A stretch of DNA of 64,000 nt from DATMNR01 sp963702765 (GCA_963702765.1 CAVPEB010000039.1:1-64000), one strand, 5' to 3'. Counted from the first letter of the stretch, positions 18,318 through 28,129 are shown. Numbers and translations: made by a program. Notes: generated by a model from the sequence alone, not told the origin.

Positions 18318-18538
18318 TTTCTCACCCTTTCTTTCCCGATCGCTTTCCGAAACTTCCCCGATTATTCAGGGCTGGTGCAAAGTCTCTTGACTGCTGTAAG
18401 CCATTTGTACAATTATATTCAATGTTGATGTAAGAGTCCTCAATGAGCTTCTTCCCTTGTTTTATTACCTTCGAAATGGTATTATATAAACAAAGCTTTT
18501 ATAAATTTTTGTTTATATGATTGAACAGTTGGTAATAG

Positions 18539-18883
18539 ATGGACGAATGGCGTGACCTTAAAAATATGGCGAAGGCGTTGGGCGATATGGCAAGATTGTC
18601 TATTGTCTATCACCTCGTGCAACACGATGAGATTACTGTAACAGCTTTGACAGAGATGTTGGGGCTTAGCCAACCACTTGTCTCGTGGCACTTGCGCAAA
18701 CTCCGAAGAGCCGGGTTGATCGCCACTCGTAGGGTTGGGCGTCAGGTGTACTGTTCTTTAGATAAAAGTCGTTTTGAACTCTGCATTCGATACCTGCAGG
18801 ACCTAGTTGATCCGGCTACGCGTCCCGAATTTATTCCAGTTGGTACAGCACTTATTGAAGCAGAGGTTGGTGTCGAAGATTAG
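18539..18883 (+). CDS. ArsR-family winged-helix regulator
   Basis: 114 residues forming one winged helix: KNMAKALGDMARLSIVYHLVQHDEITVTALTEMLGLSQPLVSWHLRKLRRAGLIATRRVGRQVYCSLD. The recognition helix is LSQPLVSWHLRKL. No Cys-rich metal site of the classical ArsR kind is visible, so it may respond to another signal. An AT-rich region before the start (18480-18530) could hold the promoter and its operator. It precedes the phosphatidyltransferase gene on the same strand by about 50-100 bases. Confidence 0.85.
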   Translation: MDEWRDLKNMAKALGDMARLSIVYHLVQHDEITVTALTEMLGLSQPLVSWHLRKLRRAGLIATRRVGRQVYCSLDKSRFELCIRYLQDLVDPATRPEFIPVGTALIEAEVGVED

Positions 18884-18935
18884 CAGCATCACGCCGTTAT
18901 AAAGAAGCTTAAAAACGTTGAAAGGCGCGAGATGA

Positions 18936-19766
18936 ATGCGCCTACTAGTTCAAATAGTTCAAGTATGGTACAATAAGCTTATGTTTAGCAGACGAATACA
19001 GCAACGAGTTAGACAGATCGTGACCATGATCGTCCGACCATTGGCTGGACTTGGTATCACGCCCAATACCTTGACTGTGATAGGGCTGATACTCAGTATA
19101 CTGACGGCTGTTGTCCTTGCTAAAGGATTCTTTCTAGCTGGTGGCTTGCTGGTGTTGTTTGCTGGAATCTTTGACATGTTTGATGGAGCGATGGCTCGCG
19201 CTCGCAATGCCTCCACGACTTTTGGAGCTTTTTTCGACTCGACGCTTGATCGCTATTCTGAGTGCATCATTCTGTTTGGATTGCTCATTTTTGCATTGCA
19301 GAAGCCAGTAATACAGGAAAGGTTCTGGCCTTCTCAAATCGATCAATCCTGGATGATTATACTCATTTTTGTTGCTACGGTCGGCTCGTTTATGGTTAGC
19401 TATGCAAAAGCGCGTGCCGAGGGTTTGGGCCTGGAATGTAAAACCGGTTTATTGGCTCGTCCTGAACGTGTTGTTATCCTGGCTATTGGGCTTTTAATCG
19501 GCGCTAGTTTTTGGGCGCTGTTGATACTAGCGATTTTTTCTAATGTAACAGCAATCGAGCGTATCGTTCATGTCTGGCGTGTCGCCCGTCAGTCAGTGAC
19601 ATTGAGCGGGGTGAGAAATTTCTCCTCCGACGGGCATATGAGTGAGACAAATAATAACTCAATGCATCGGTCAGTGCCAATACGGGCAAATGAAGGCAAA
19701 GAGCCTTCTGTTTCATCTGTACACACCACCCTTCCGCCGTTCAGTGGTGGTGTAAAACAAGAATAG
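18936..19766 (+). CDS. CDP-alcohol phosphatidyltransferase family enzyme
   Basis: Integral membrane enzyme that joins a CDP-activated lipid to an alcohol, making a phospholipid head group. The family motif is complete: DGAMARARNASTTFGAFFDSTLDR, i.e. D-G-x2-A-R-x8-G-x3-D-x3-D (about residues 80-103). Hydrophobic segments lie on both sides. The early part (VRPLAGLGITPNTLTVIGLILSI) resembles actinobacterial phosphatidylinositol-phosphate synthases and PgsA, so the acceptor could be inositol phosphate or glycerol phosphate; not decided. A hydrophilic tail of about 60 residues is unusual. ATG 18981 (MFSRRIQQ) is an equally likely start; TACAAT just before it could be a promoter. Confidence 0.85.
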   Translation: MRLLVQIVQVWYNKLMFSRRIQQRVRQIVTMIVRPLAGLGITPNTLTVIGLILSILTAVVLAKGFFLAGGLLVLFAGIFDMFDGAMARARNASTTFGAFFDSTLDRYSECIILFGLLIFALQKPVIQERFWPSQIDQSWMIILIFVATVGSFMVSYAKARAEGLGLECKTGLLARPERVVILAIGLLIGASFWALLILAIFSNVTAIERIVHVWRVARQSVTLSGVRNFSSDGHMSETNNNSMHRSVPIRANEGKEPSVSSVHTTLPPFSGGVKQE

Positions 19767-20071
19767 AAAACGGCGTAGAAAAGTAGACCGGACCGGGTCG
19801 CACATTTGGTGTAAAAAGTTATCCTGAGAATAAAGTGGAGGCAGACGTAAATTCTGCCTATTCGCACAACGCGGATTGGTGATAGAGGCTGCAAAGAGTA
19901 ATGCAATAAGACATAATAGCAGTTCAGCTTGGTACCCTCTCCCGAAGACCCGTTGCGTTTAAGTGTAACGACTGGTATACAGTCAGAATTTGCCTGAACC
20001 ACTTACAATCGAATATTCTCTATGGCTATAGCCCGTGCTCCGGTCCATTACTGCTGAGACTGGAGATCTTA
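19767..20071. other. intergenic stretch before the NYN gene
   Basis: No gene or repeat recognised. The sequence before the GTG start at 20072 contains a modest purine-rich ribosome site (CTGGAGAT). Confidence 0.4.
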
Positions 20072-22225
20072 GTGACAACACAAAATACTGAACCGGAGAA
20101 GATCGACACCAATGAAACTGTCGTGCAGCAACAGTCTGCCTCCGAAACCCCAATAGCCTCTCCTGAGGTTGAAGTTGCTAATCCTGTGAATTTGCAGGAT
20201 GCACAAACAGATGAGATACAATCGAATACTGCGGCGGAACAAGTCGAGGAGGAATCGATGCGTTCTTTCACGGATTACATCGAGGAATTTCGTCAAAAAG
20301 AGGTCCAATATGGTTCCCTCGTGGAAGAGTTACCAGGAGAACCTTTCCCCGTAATGATGCCAGTTGAAGATACCGAAAGGAATGGACCTGCATCAAGCTG
20401 GGATAACACTCCTCCAGGAGATAGCATTCTTCTTGAGGGAATACCTGCCCCTGTTGAAGGTATAGCGTCTCCCTCCGATATCCAAACTGATTTGCCTTTT
20501 GCCGAAAATGGCAGTGTAGAACACAAGCCAGCAGAACGGCAGGCAAAACCTGAAGCCGATCAAACAAAAGCGCCTCAAACGTCTCCTCTTTTACGACCTT
20601 CGTCGCGGACTCGCTCATCTCGCCAATCCAGTATGCGGCATCACGAGGAGCCAGTGGTTGAGGCAAAGCCACAGCAAGAACAGAAGAGTGAAACGGAAGT
20701 TACTACTGCTCCCAGTGTCGACGAGACAAGCGCGGCAATTGAAACTGCTGTTGAGGAGAAACCACGTCCAGAGCGGCGTTACCGTTTTGATCGGCGCACA
20801 CCCACAGCATCAACTACGACAACTTCAACACAGCCCCACGTCGAAGAGAATAAAGGAAAAACTGCTTCAGATCAAGGCTTTCAACGCGTGCGCAACGAAC
20901 TTCCTGTTGAGGAAAATGAGCAGATTACACAACTCGCTGGCGCGGCGCAGCCCACAATGCAGACCCCTTTGACACAGGAAACTGTGCAGGAGGAGGTAGA
21001 AGCAGGAACTGCCGAAGTTGAAAAAGCAAAACCAGCCAGAACTACCCATGATAGACGTCGACATGGGCAAGAACGACAACGTGAAAAAGTGCAAACAACT
21101 CCACCTGCATCTCAGCCTGTTGTGCTAGAAGTCACCGCATCTGTAGCTGAGAATATCGAAACCCAGGCTCCAGGGGTCGCGCCTGAAGATTTACCGCCAT
21201 TGGAATATGCAGAATTGCAGGCTGCAAGCTCGCGCAGAAGAAGAAAAAGACGTCCTGGTAGTTCGAGTCAGGCAACAAATGCTCCAACGAATTCTGTGGT
21301 CGCAAAATCGGTGACACCCGAGCAGACAGGTACAGGAACGCAAAATCCGTCTTCTCCTGTATCGCCGCCAGCTTCTGTAACGCGCTCTATAACAACACCA
21401 GGAAGTGCGGTGCCATCGTATAGTATTCAATCTGGCCATACTGTAAGCCAGATGAATCAAGGCAATGCCGATTCAGGTCCATTCATGGGTCCCGAACCTT
21501 CGCCTGCTCGTGGAAGCGGTAGCAGTGTTCCACGTACTGTGCGCCCAATTCGTAACGAAGTACAACGCGTGCCCACCTATCCCGTTCGCTCAGAGGGAGC
21601 AGCTTCCTCTGCCTCGATCAACCATCTTGCGAACGTTGTTGCGCAAGCCATACAGACGCAATCTGATCGCATGGCGGCTGAATTACGGCGTGCTAATCAG
21701 GTCCCAACGAATGTCTCAGTCTCACTACCTCCATTCCCTTCAACTGAGCGCGTAGGGGTTTTCGTAGATGTTGCTAACCTGCTCTATTCGGCACGTACAC
21801 AGCGTTTGACAATTGACTTTGGCAAGTTACTTGACTTCTTGCGCGGCAATCGCCGTCTAATCAGAGCGCATGCCTATTGTCCCACCAGCCCACAACCTGG
21901 TGATGATCAAATGTTTTTGCAAGCTGTAAAGGGATTGGGATACCGCATTACTACCAAGGACTATAAAACGTTCTCCAGTGGTGCGAAAAAAGCCGACCTG
22001 GACCTTGATTTGTGCATGGACGTTGTGCGACTGGTAGATGGTAACGCAGTTGATTGTGTGGTGCTGGTCAGCGGGGATGGTGATTTTATGCCCATGCTTG
22101 ACTACTGTTCCGATCATGGCGTGCGCGTAGAGGTGGCTGCATTCGACGAATCTATGTCCGCTATCTTGCGCCAGGGTTGCGATCTCTTCATTAACCTCTC
22201 TATGCTCGACGAGATCAGAGTATAG
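20072..22225 (+). CDS. NYN-domain (LabA/DUF88-type) protein with long disordered N-terminus
   Basis: 717 residues from a GTG start. Residues 1 to about 555 are low-complexity: Glu/Pro/Thr/Gln-rich with basic patches such as RRRYRFDRR and SSRRRRKRRPG, likely disordered and possibly RNA-binding. The C-terminal NYN domain (about 558-717) is a PIN-like nuclease fold: VGVFVDVANLLY, YCPTSPQPGDDQMF, KKADLDLDLCMDVV, VVLVSGDGDFMPML and VRVEVAAFDESMS supply the Asp residues of the metal site. LabA-type NYN proteins are thought to act on RNA. The basic disordered arm may anchor RNA or a ribonucleoprotein; that is inference. Single gene, followed by a hairpin repeat. Confidence 0.85.
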   Translation: MTTQNTEPEKIDTNETVVQQQSASETPIASPEVEVANPVNLQDAQTDEIQSNTAAEQVEEESMRSFTDYIEEFRQKEVQYGSLVEELPGEPFPVMMPVEDTERNGPASSWDNTPPGDSILLEGIPAPVEGIASPSDIQTDLPFAENGSVEHKPAERQAKPEADQTKAPQTSPLLRPSSRTRSSRQSSMRHHEEPVVEAKPQQEQKSETEVTTAPSVDETSAAIETAVEEKPRPERRYRFDRRTPTASTTTTSTQPHVEENKGKTASDQGFQRVRNELPVEENEQITQLAGAAQPTMQTPLTQETVQEEVEAGTAEVEKAKPARTTHDRRRHGQERQREKVQTTPPASQPVVLEVTASVAENIETQAPGVAPEDLPPLEYAELQAASSRRRRKRRPGSSSQATNAPTNSVVAKSVTPEQTGTGTQNPSSPVSPPASVTRSITTPGSAVPSYSIQSGHTVSQMNQGNADSGPFMGPEPSPARGSGSSVPRTVRPIRNEVQRVPTYPVRSEGAASSASINHLANVVAQAIQTQSDRMAAELRRANQVPTNVSVSLPPFPSTERVGVFVDVANLLYSARTQRLTIDFGKLLDFLRGNRRLIRAHAYCPTSPQPGDDQMFLQAVKGLGYRITTKDYKTFSSGAKKADLDLDLCMDVVRLVDGNAVDCVVLVSGDGDFMPMLDYCSDHGVRVEVAAFDESMSAILRQGCDLFINLSMLDEIRV

Positions 22226-22323
22226 CCAGTCCTCGTAACCTTTCGCTCCTGCTCACCAATTATCATCCTAAGCGGGAGTGAAAGGTCCTCCCGATGGCCT
22301 TGATGTCATCCTTCTCTCACATA

Positions 22324-22382
22324 TGTCATTCTGAGCGCCAGCGAAAATCGTCCTACGCATTTTGCTGGTGCTCAGAATGACA
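22324..22382. repeat. REP-like hairpin (TGTCATTCTGAGC family)
   Basis: Arms TGTCATTCTGAGC(G)CCAGC(G)AAAAT and ATTTTGCTGGTGCTCAGAATGACA pair over about 22 bp. The same terminal sequence occurs at 55376-55447, so it is a dispersed hairpin family. It may also act as a terminator for the NYN gene. Confidence 0.7.
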
Positions 22383-22666
22383 GGTGGAGAATGTCAATTC
22401 ACTCCTAAGTGTTGTGAGAAATAAGCTCTTCGCGACGTATAATTCATATCAGGGAAGCCTGTATTTTCAATTATTCCATTAGTCGGAATAGCGTTCCAGG
22501 CCGTTTCTTATACGATAAACTGTACCGTGAAAAATGATCAGTATTTCGCCTAGTGCCTGCGCTTATTGGGGCAAATGTAGCGTTTATCTCATTAATATGC
22601 ATCTTTATCAAAAAAGAATCGGCGTTCAAATGCTGTATTTTTGGACAGAAAGGAAAGGAAGCTAAT

Positions 22667-23758
22667 ATGCGAAGAATTAGCGGCCTCGCCACTATCACTA
22701 CGTTCTTTGTCTTACTGGCGATGTTGCTGAGCGCCTGTGGCAGCTCGAGCAGCACATCCAGTGGTGGAGGTACCACCCCTACTACTGCTGCTCCTGCTGC
22801 TACAGTAGCATTAGTAACGGATATTGGAGGCCTCAACGACAGGGGTTTTAATCAGCTTGCCTATAGTGGTTACACTCAGGCTAAAAACCAGTATCATTTC
22901 CCAGAAAAAGTCATCCAGACCCAATCCCAGAACGACTATGTTAAGAACCTTACCCTGGCTGCGCAGAGCGCCAACCTCGTCATCGCGGTAGGCTTTTTGA
23001 TGCAGGCTCCATTGGACCAGGTTGCGAAGCAGTTCCCCAACGTGAAATTTGCCATTGTCGATGGGTGTGCGCAACCTGCTAATGCGGCAAACTGCGATAC
23101 ACTTCCTAATGTAAGCCCTCTCTTCTTTAGAGAGCAGCAAGCCGGGTGTCTCGTTGGCTCAATTGCGGGTCAAATGGAACTTGATGGCAAAGCTAAAGTG
23201 CCGAATTTGCTTGGCGCTAACACAATTGGCGCGGTTGGTGGAATTCCTGTTCCCGCAGTCGTGCGTTATATTGCTGGTTACAAGTACTGTGCAAAAAAGG
23301 TCGATCCAAGTGTGAAGGTCTATGTCAACTATTCACAGGACTTTGCCGATACTGCAAAGTGCAAAGATGCAGCTTTGTCTCAGATTAACCAGCACCAGGC
23401 CGATATCATTTTCCAGGTTGCAGGCGGTTGTGGCATTGGAGCACTCGATGCTGCCAATTCGAAGAATGTCTACGGCATTGGCGTTGACGCTGACCAGGGA
23501 TACCTGTATCCAAGCGTGATTACAAGTGCACAGAAGCGTGTCGATATTGCTGTGTATACAATCATTGATCTGACAGAAAAAGGGAAATATAGCAATAATC
23601 TCCCATTGTTTGATTTGACAAACAATGGCGTGACCTATTCTCCTCCAAGTGCGGCAGTTCCCGCTGATGCGAAAGCAACTGCAGATGCGTATGCGGCTCA
23701 GATCAAAGCTGGCACACTTGTTGTGCCTACGGATATTCCAAATCCTAATACACCGTAG
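22667..23758 (+). CDS. BMP-family nucleoside-binding lipoprotein of an ABC importer
   Basis: Extracellular solute-binding protein of the basic membrane protein/PnrA family, which captures purine or other nucleosides for import. The lipoprotein signal ends in the lipobox LLSAC (Cys at about residue 24) followed by a Ser/Gly/Thr linker. BMP motifs: VALVTDIGGLNDRGFNQLAYSGY at the start of the mature domain, NLVIAVGFLMQ, VGSIAGQM, DIIFQVAGGCGIGALDAA and GIGVDADQGYLYPSVITSAQKRVD. ATG 22667 is chosen because it starts a proper signal and follows AAAGGAAGG; the frame is open further upstream. First gene of a four-gene transporter operon. Confidence 0.93.
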   Translation: MRRISGLATITTFFVLLAMLLSACGSSSSTSSGGGTTPTTAAPAATVALVTDIGGLNDRGFNQLAYSGYTQAKNQYHFPEKVIQTQSQNDYVKNLTLAAQSANLVIAVGFLMQAPLDQVAKQFPNVKFAIVDGCAQPANAANCDTLPNVSPLFFREQQAGCLVGSIAGQMELDGKAKVPNLLGANTIGAVGGIPVPAVVRYIAGYKYCAKKVDPSVKVYVNYSQDFADTAKCKDAALSQINQHQADIIFQVAGGCGIGALDAANSKNVYGIGVDADQGYLYPSVITSAQKRVDIAVYTIIDLTEKGKYSNNLPLFDLTNNGVTYSPPSAAVPADAKATADAYAAQIKAGTLVVPTDIPNPNTP

Positions 23759-23894
23759 CCCAACAACAATGCTTGTTTCTCATAACTGCTCATGTTATGA
23801 TTAGAGCATAGTTTCACTGTAGGGGCGGTCCTTGTGGCATTGACTCCAACGCTACCACCAATTTGGTGTAGGGCGACTTGAGACAACAAGAGAA

Positions 23895-23979
23895 GGGCGA
23901 CCACAAGGGATCGCCCTTACTATGTTCTTTTGGGTATATCAGCCCAGTCATAGTAGGGGCGATCCCTTGTGGTCGCCCT
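23895..23979. repeat. long hairpin repeat within the transporter operon
   Basis: Arms GGGCGACCACAAGGGATCGC... (23895-23924) and its near-perfect complement (23950-23979) form a stem of about 30 bp. A further partial arm (GGGGCGGTCCTTGTGG, 23822-23837) lies upstream. It resembles a small mobile hairpin (MITE/REP). It sits between the binding-protein gene and the permease genes and could lower downstream expression. Confidence 0.75.
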
Positions 23980-24032
23980 ATTAAGTATGTATTCGCTTGT
24001 GGCTGGGTACTGGACAGTAGGAGGAAGTCGAT

Positions 24033-25379
24033 ATGGCTGTGCCAACTGCGCAACACAGGGAGTCTAAGGAGCAAACCCCTGGGTCGAATTTTCTCGCATG
24101 GATCCGTCGAACTGGTGCATCGATTGCCAGCCCAGTATTTGCTGTAGTCCTGGCAATGGCTGCCGGTGGCATCGTAATTATGCTTACGACGCCTGGATCA
24201 CTCGGTGATCGTTTCTCAGCAGCCGTCAGCGCTTATCAAGCTCTCTGGCAAGGGTCATTTGGGAGTTTGCAGAGTCTCTCATTTACTTTAGTCATTGTCG
24301 GGCCGCTGATTTTTGCGGGCATTTCAGTAGCAATTGCTTTTCGGGCCGGGCTTTTTAACATTGGCGCTGAAGGACAGCTTGCGGTTGGATCAATTGTTGC
24401 TTGTGCAATTGGACTCAATGCTACACACTGGCCTGGTTGGCTACTGATCCCAACTATGGTTATTGCCAGTGCGCTCGCAGGCGCTGTCTGGGGTGGAATT
24501 GCCGGAGCCTTGAAAGCATGGCGTGGCGCACATGAAGTCGTCACCACAATTATGCTGAACTGGATTGCCTTTTTTCTTGCTGACTATTTCATCAGTAGTC
24601 CTCTCAAGGATCCAACCGCGGCCAATTCTACATCTGCTCTACCCACTCAAGGAACGTTTCCGACCATTTCCTCTTTCTACAATGCTACCCTGGGTGCGTT
24701 TCTCCCCAAGATAGCAACTCCTAATCAATATTTTGTGGATGTCACATTTATTTTTGCAATTGTAGCCCTCATAGTCTACTGGTTCATCTATGCACGCACA
24801 ACTTTTGGCTATGAAATCCGTGTACTTGGACTGAATCCCAAAGCGGCGAGGTACGCAGGCATCCCAGTCAAATTGAATACCTTTGCAGTGATGGCCCTGG
24901 CTGGCGCTTTTGCTGGGCTGGGAGGGGCTTTCCGGCTGATGGGGCAATTCCCTTACTACTTGAGTGGCTCTACTTTCAGAATTGATTATGTTGGATTTGA
25001 CGCCATTGGAGTTGCCCTGCTAGGAAGGACAACCGCGATCGGGGTGTTCTTTGCTGCCCTCCTCTTTGGAGGATTACGACAGGGTGCTGGTCTCATGCAA
25101 TTGAATGCAAATGTGCCTGGTGATCTTGTTTATATTATTCAAGCTTTTGTCTTGTTTAGTATCGCCGCTGATTTCTTAACTGCCATCAGGCATGCCTGGC
25201 CACGGTGGTTGACATTTAGGCGTAAACCTGCACTGGCAACCGCCAATGGAGGAATTATGATCGCTGAACTACCTGGAGATGAGAATGGGAACACGATCAG
25301 TAAAGGAATGATCGATATAGGTTCTCAAGCAAGTGACTTAACTGTTGAGCAAAATTCTGATGAGAGTTTTGATCGCTGA
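24033..25379 (+). CDS. nucleoside ABC transporter permease, first subunit
   Basis: Inner-membrane subunit of the BMP-type importer (YufP/BmpB class, branched-chain/ribose permease superfamily). About ten hydrophobic segments; family signatures AFRAGLFNIGAEGQLAVGSI, GGIAGALKAWRGAHEVVTTIMLNWIAF and YAGIPVKLNTFAVMALAGAFAGLGGAFRLMG. 448 residues, including a hydrophilic tail. Ribosome site GGAGGAAG before ATG 24033. Works with the second permease (25495) and the ATPase (26530). Confidence 0.93.
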   Translation: MAVPTAQHRESKEQTPGSNFLAWIRRTGASIASPVFAVVLAMAAGGIVIMLTTPGSLGDRFSAAVSAYQALWQGSFGSLQSLSFTLVIVGPLIFAGISVAIAFRAGLFNIGAEGQLAVGSIVACAIGLNATHWPGWLLIPTMVIASALAGAVWGGIAGALKAWRGAHEVVTTIMLNWIAFFLADYFISSPLKDPTAANSTSALPTQGTFPTISSFYNATLGAFLPKIATPNQYFVDVTFIFAIVALIVYWFIYARTTFGYEIRVLGLNPKAARYAGIPVKLNTFAVMALAGAFAGLGGAFRLMGQFPYYLSGSTFRIDYVGFDAIGVALLGRTTAIGVFFAALLFGGLRQGAGLMQLNANVPGDLVYIIQAFVLFSIAADFLTAIRHAWPRWLTFRRKPALATANGGIMIAELPGDENGNTISKGMIDIGSQASDLTVEQNSDESFDR

Positions 25380-25494
25380 TTTGGAGATGATAAAGGGAGC
25401 TATATGTAATGAAGAAATTGGATGTATTGCATACACGAACTGAGTGCGCGTCTGTGTCTCGTACATTTGGTATCGTCTCCAAGGAGGAATAATC

Positions 25495-26445
25495 ATGTTC
25501 TTTCAAGTCTTGTTCCGGGTACTCACTTCCGCTGATCTTTGGCAGGCGACATTAGTATTTGCTACATTGCTCGTGCTGCCAGCGCTCGGCGGTGTAATTT
25601 CTGAACGTAGCGGCGTTGTCAACATTGCTATGGAAGGAATGATGCTCACTGGAGCGTATGCCTCTGTAATGGTTGCGCAGGCAACACATAGTGTGTGGGG
25701 AGGTGTGATTGGCGCTATGATTGCTGGAGGCTTGATGGCGCTCATCCACGCGGTCGTCTGCATCAATTTTAAGGCCAATCAGATCGTGAGCGGGATTGCG
25801 ATTAATATTTTTGCGCTTGGCCTGACCAATTACCTTCTCTTCGTTCAGACGGGGGGGCAGGGAGTACCATCTTTGCCGAACGCGCTACGTCTTCCCACAA
25901 TCACCTGGGGACCTCTTGCGAACATTCCATTCCTGGGTCAGGTTCTGTTTCAGCAGAATATTATGTTTTATGTTGCAGTGCTTATTGTGGTTGGTATGAC
26001 GTTTCTTTTGTTTCGTACAAATATCGGTTTGCGTATCAGAGCGGTTGGTGAGCATCCACAGGCAGCCGATACCGCTGGTGTGAATGTGTACCTGGTACGC
26101 TACCTGTGTGTAATTAGTAGTGGATTTCTTTCTGGTTTAGGGGGCGCGTTTCTAGCGCTGGGTATTGCTGGAATATTCAACTCAAATATGACGGCTGGAG
26201 CAGGTTTTATCGCGTTAGCAGCCATGATTTTTGGTAAATATAATCCCCTGGGGACGGCCGGTGCTTGCATTATCTTTGGTTTAGGCGAAGCTCTTGCTGT
26301 CCGTATGCAGGATACTGGCATCTCTCCGTATCTACTTAGCACAATACCTTATGTACTAACACTGATTGCGCTCGTTGGCCTGGTTGGTCGAACTACGCCA
26401 CCTGCTGCGGATGGTATTCCATATGAACCAGGCGGCGCAGATTAA
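25495..26445 (+). CDS. nucleoside ABC transporter permease, second subunit
   Basis: Partner permease (YufQ class). Signatures: LGGVISERSGVVNIAMEGMML, HAVVCINFKANQIVSGIAINI, RIRAVGEHPQAADTAGVNVYLVRY and SGFLSGLGGAFLALG. 316 residues, about nine helices. ATG 25495 is preferred over an in-frame upstream start because it follows a perfect AAGGAGGAATAATC site. Second permease of the operon. Confidence 0.93.
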   Translation: MFFQVLFRVLTSADLWQATLVFATLLVLPALGGVISERSGVVNIAMEGMMLTGAYASVMVAQATHSVWGGVIGAMIAGGLMALIHAVVCINFKANQIVSGIAINIFALGLTNYLLFVQTGGQGVPSLPNALRLPTITWGPLANIPFLGQVLFQQNIMFYVAVLIVVGMTFLLFRTNIGLRIRAVGEHPQAADTAGVNVYLVRYLCVISSGFLSGLGGAFLALGIAGIFNSNMTAGAGFIALAAMIFGKYNPLGTAGACIIFGLGEALAVRMQDTGISPYLLSTIPYVLTLIALVGLVGRTTPPAADGIPYEPGGAD

Positions 26446-26529
26446 TGCATCTGGCATTCGAATACGATACAAACTAGCCGTACTGGTGGAATTTCCGAAT
26501 GTCTTTTCAATGAGAGGAGGCGAACGTCA

Positions 26530-28128
26530 ATGCAAGAAAGTACAGCGGCGGCAACAACAAAAGAGGAAGCTACGCCACTGGCAATAGAGATGCGTGGCAT
26601 CTCCAAAGCCTGGCCAGGTGTGGTGGCAAATGACCATGTCAACCTTACAGTGCGCAAGGGAGAGATACATGCACTGGTTGGCGAAAATGGAGCGGGCAAA
26701 TCGACTCTGATGAATATTCTCTATGGTTTGATTAAGCCTGATAGTGGCGAAATCTTTGTGAACGGTCAACAAATTCATATAACTGGTCCGCGTGATGCTA
26801 TTCGCAATAGGATTGGAATGGTACACCAGCATTTTATGCTGATTCCTCCTTTAACCGTTGCGGAGAATATCGTCCTGGGACATGAGCCAGGCAGCCTTGC
26901 CACAACGTACGAAGCGAAAAAAGCTCGCGAGTTAATTCTCGAGTTGAGTAAACAGTATGGTTTGCCGATTGATCCGGATATCCGCGTCGAAAAACTCTCC
27001 GTAGGTTTACAACAACGTGTGGAGATTCTCAAAGTTCTCTATCGCTCCGCCGATATCCTGATTATGGATGAGCCAACAGGCGTTCTCAGGCCTCAGGAAG
27101 TGTTTGAGCTTTTTGGAGTTCTCAAAGGTCTGGTAGCGCAGGGTAAGACTGTCATTTTCATTACGCATAAATTACGCGAAGTCCTTGAACTTACCGATTC
27201 TATTACTGTACTCAGGCGTGGGAAGAATGCTGGCGAACTGGTAACGAAAGAAACAAATCAGGCAGAGATAGCGCGCATGATGGTCGGGCGTGAGGTTTTG
27301 CTGCGTGTAAATAAGACACCTGCAAATCCTGGACCTACCGTACTCCACGTTGAGGATGTACATACTCTGTCGGATCGTGGTTTAGAAGCTTTGCACGGTA
27401 TCAATTTTGATTTGCGTTCAGGAGAGATTTTAGGTATCGCGGGTGTCGAGGGTAATGGCCAATCCGAGCTAATCGAGGTATTGACTGGTATGCGCAAGCT
27501 TACGAGCGGTAAAATTACCATTACACAGGTCAAAGATGGACAGGCTGGTAAATCGCTCGATATAACGACGATGAATGCCCGCGAGGAGCGTCTTGCAGGT
27601 GTTGCGCATATTCCAGAAGATCGACGTGGCAGCGGCCTTGTGCTTGGGGATTCGATTGAAGATAATATGATCCTGGGACGCCAGCGTTGGCCGCAATTCT
27701 CATGGAATGGCATCGTACTACTACTGCGCAAGATTCTGAGTTGGGCAAAAAACCTGGTCGGCGAGTTTGATGTGCGAACATCTTCTGTTGAAGCTTCTGC
27801 CGGATCGCTTTCGGGAGGGAATCAGCAAAAAGTTATTATCGCTCGTGAATTTGCCAGCAATCCTCAAGTGTTAATTGCCGCGCAACCCACTCGTGGTGTC
27901 GACATTGGCGCCATCGAGTTTATTCACCGTCGTATCATCGAGCAGCGCGACGCAGGTAAAGCTGTCTTGCTCATCTCAGCCGAACTGGACGAGATACGCT
28001 CACTCTCTGATTGTATCGCGGTCATGTACGAAGGCGAATTTGTTGATATCGTTTCACCTGATGCCACTGAGGAACAATTGGGCATCATGATGACCGGTGG
28101 GCATGTAAAGAAAGAGAGCGCCTCATAA
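26530..28128 (+). CDS. nucleoside ABC transporter ATP-binding protein (double ATPase)
   Basis: 532 residues, two ATPase halves as in RbsA/YufO. First half: Walker A GENGAGKST (about 51-59), Q-loop VHQHFMLIPPLTVAENI, signature LSVGLQQRVEI, Walker B ILIMDEPTGVL. Second half: degenerate P-loop GVEGNGQSEL, signature LSGGNQQKV, Walker B-like VLIAAQPTRGVDIG (Asp replaced by Ala), which is the usual pattern in sugar/nucleoside importers. Strong ribosome site GAGAGGAGG before ATG. Last gene of the operon; ends just before a terminator hairpin. Confidence 0.94.
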   Translation: MQESTAAATTKEEATPLAIEMRGISKAWPGVVANDHVNLTVRKGEIHALVGENGAGKSTLMNILYGLIKPDSGEIFVNGQQIHITGPRDAIRNRIGMVHQHFMLIPPLTVAENIVLGHEPGSLATTYEAKKARELILELSKQYGLPIDPDIRVEKLSVGLQQRVEILKVLYRSADILIMDEPTGVLRPQEVFELFGVLKGLVAQGKTVIFITHKLREVLELTDSITVLRRGKNAGELVTKETNQAEIARMMVGREVLLRVNKTPANPGPTVLHVEDVHTLSDRGLEALHGINFDLRSGEILGIAGVEGNGQSELIEVLTGMRKLTSGKITITQVKDGQAGKSLDITTMNAREERLAGVAHIPEDRRGSGLVLGDSIEDNMILGRQRWPQFSWNGIVLLLRKILSWAKNLVGEFDVRTSSVEASAGSLSGGNQQKVIIAREFASNPQVLIAAQPTRGVDIGAIEFIHRRIIEQRDAGKAVLLISAELDEIRSLSDCIAVMYEGEFVDIVSPDATEEQLGIMMTGGHVKKESAS

Positions 28129-28129
28129 T

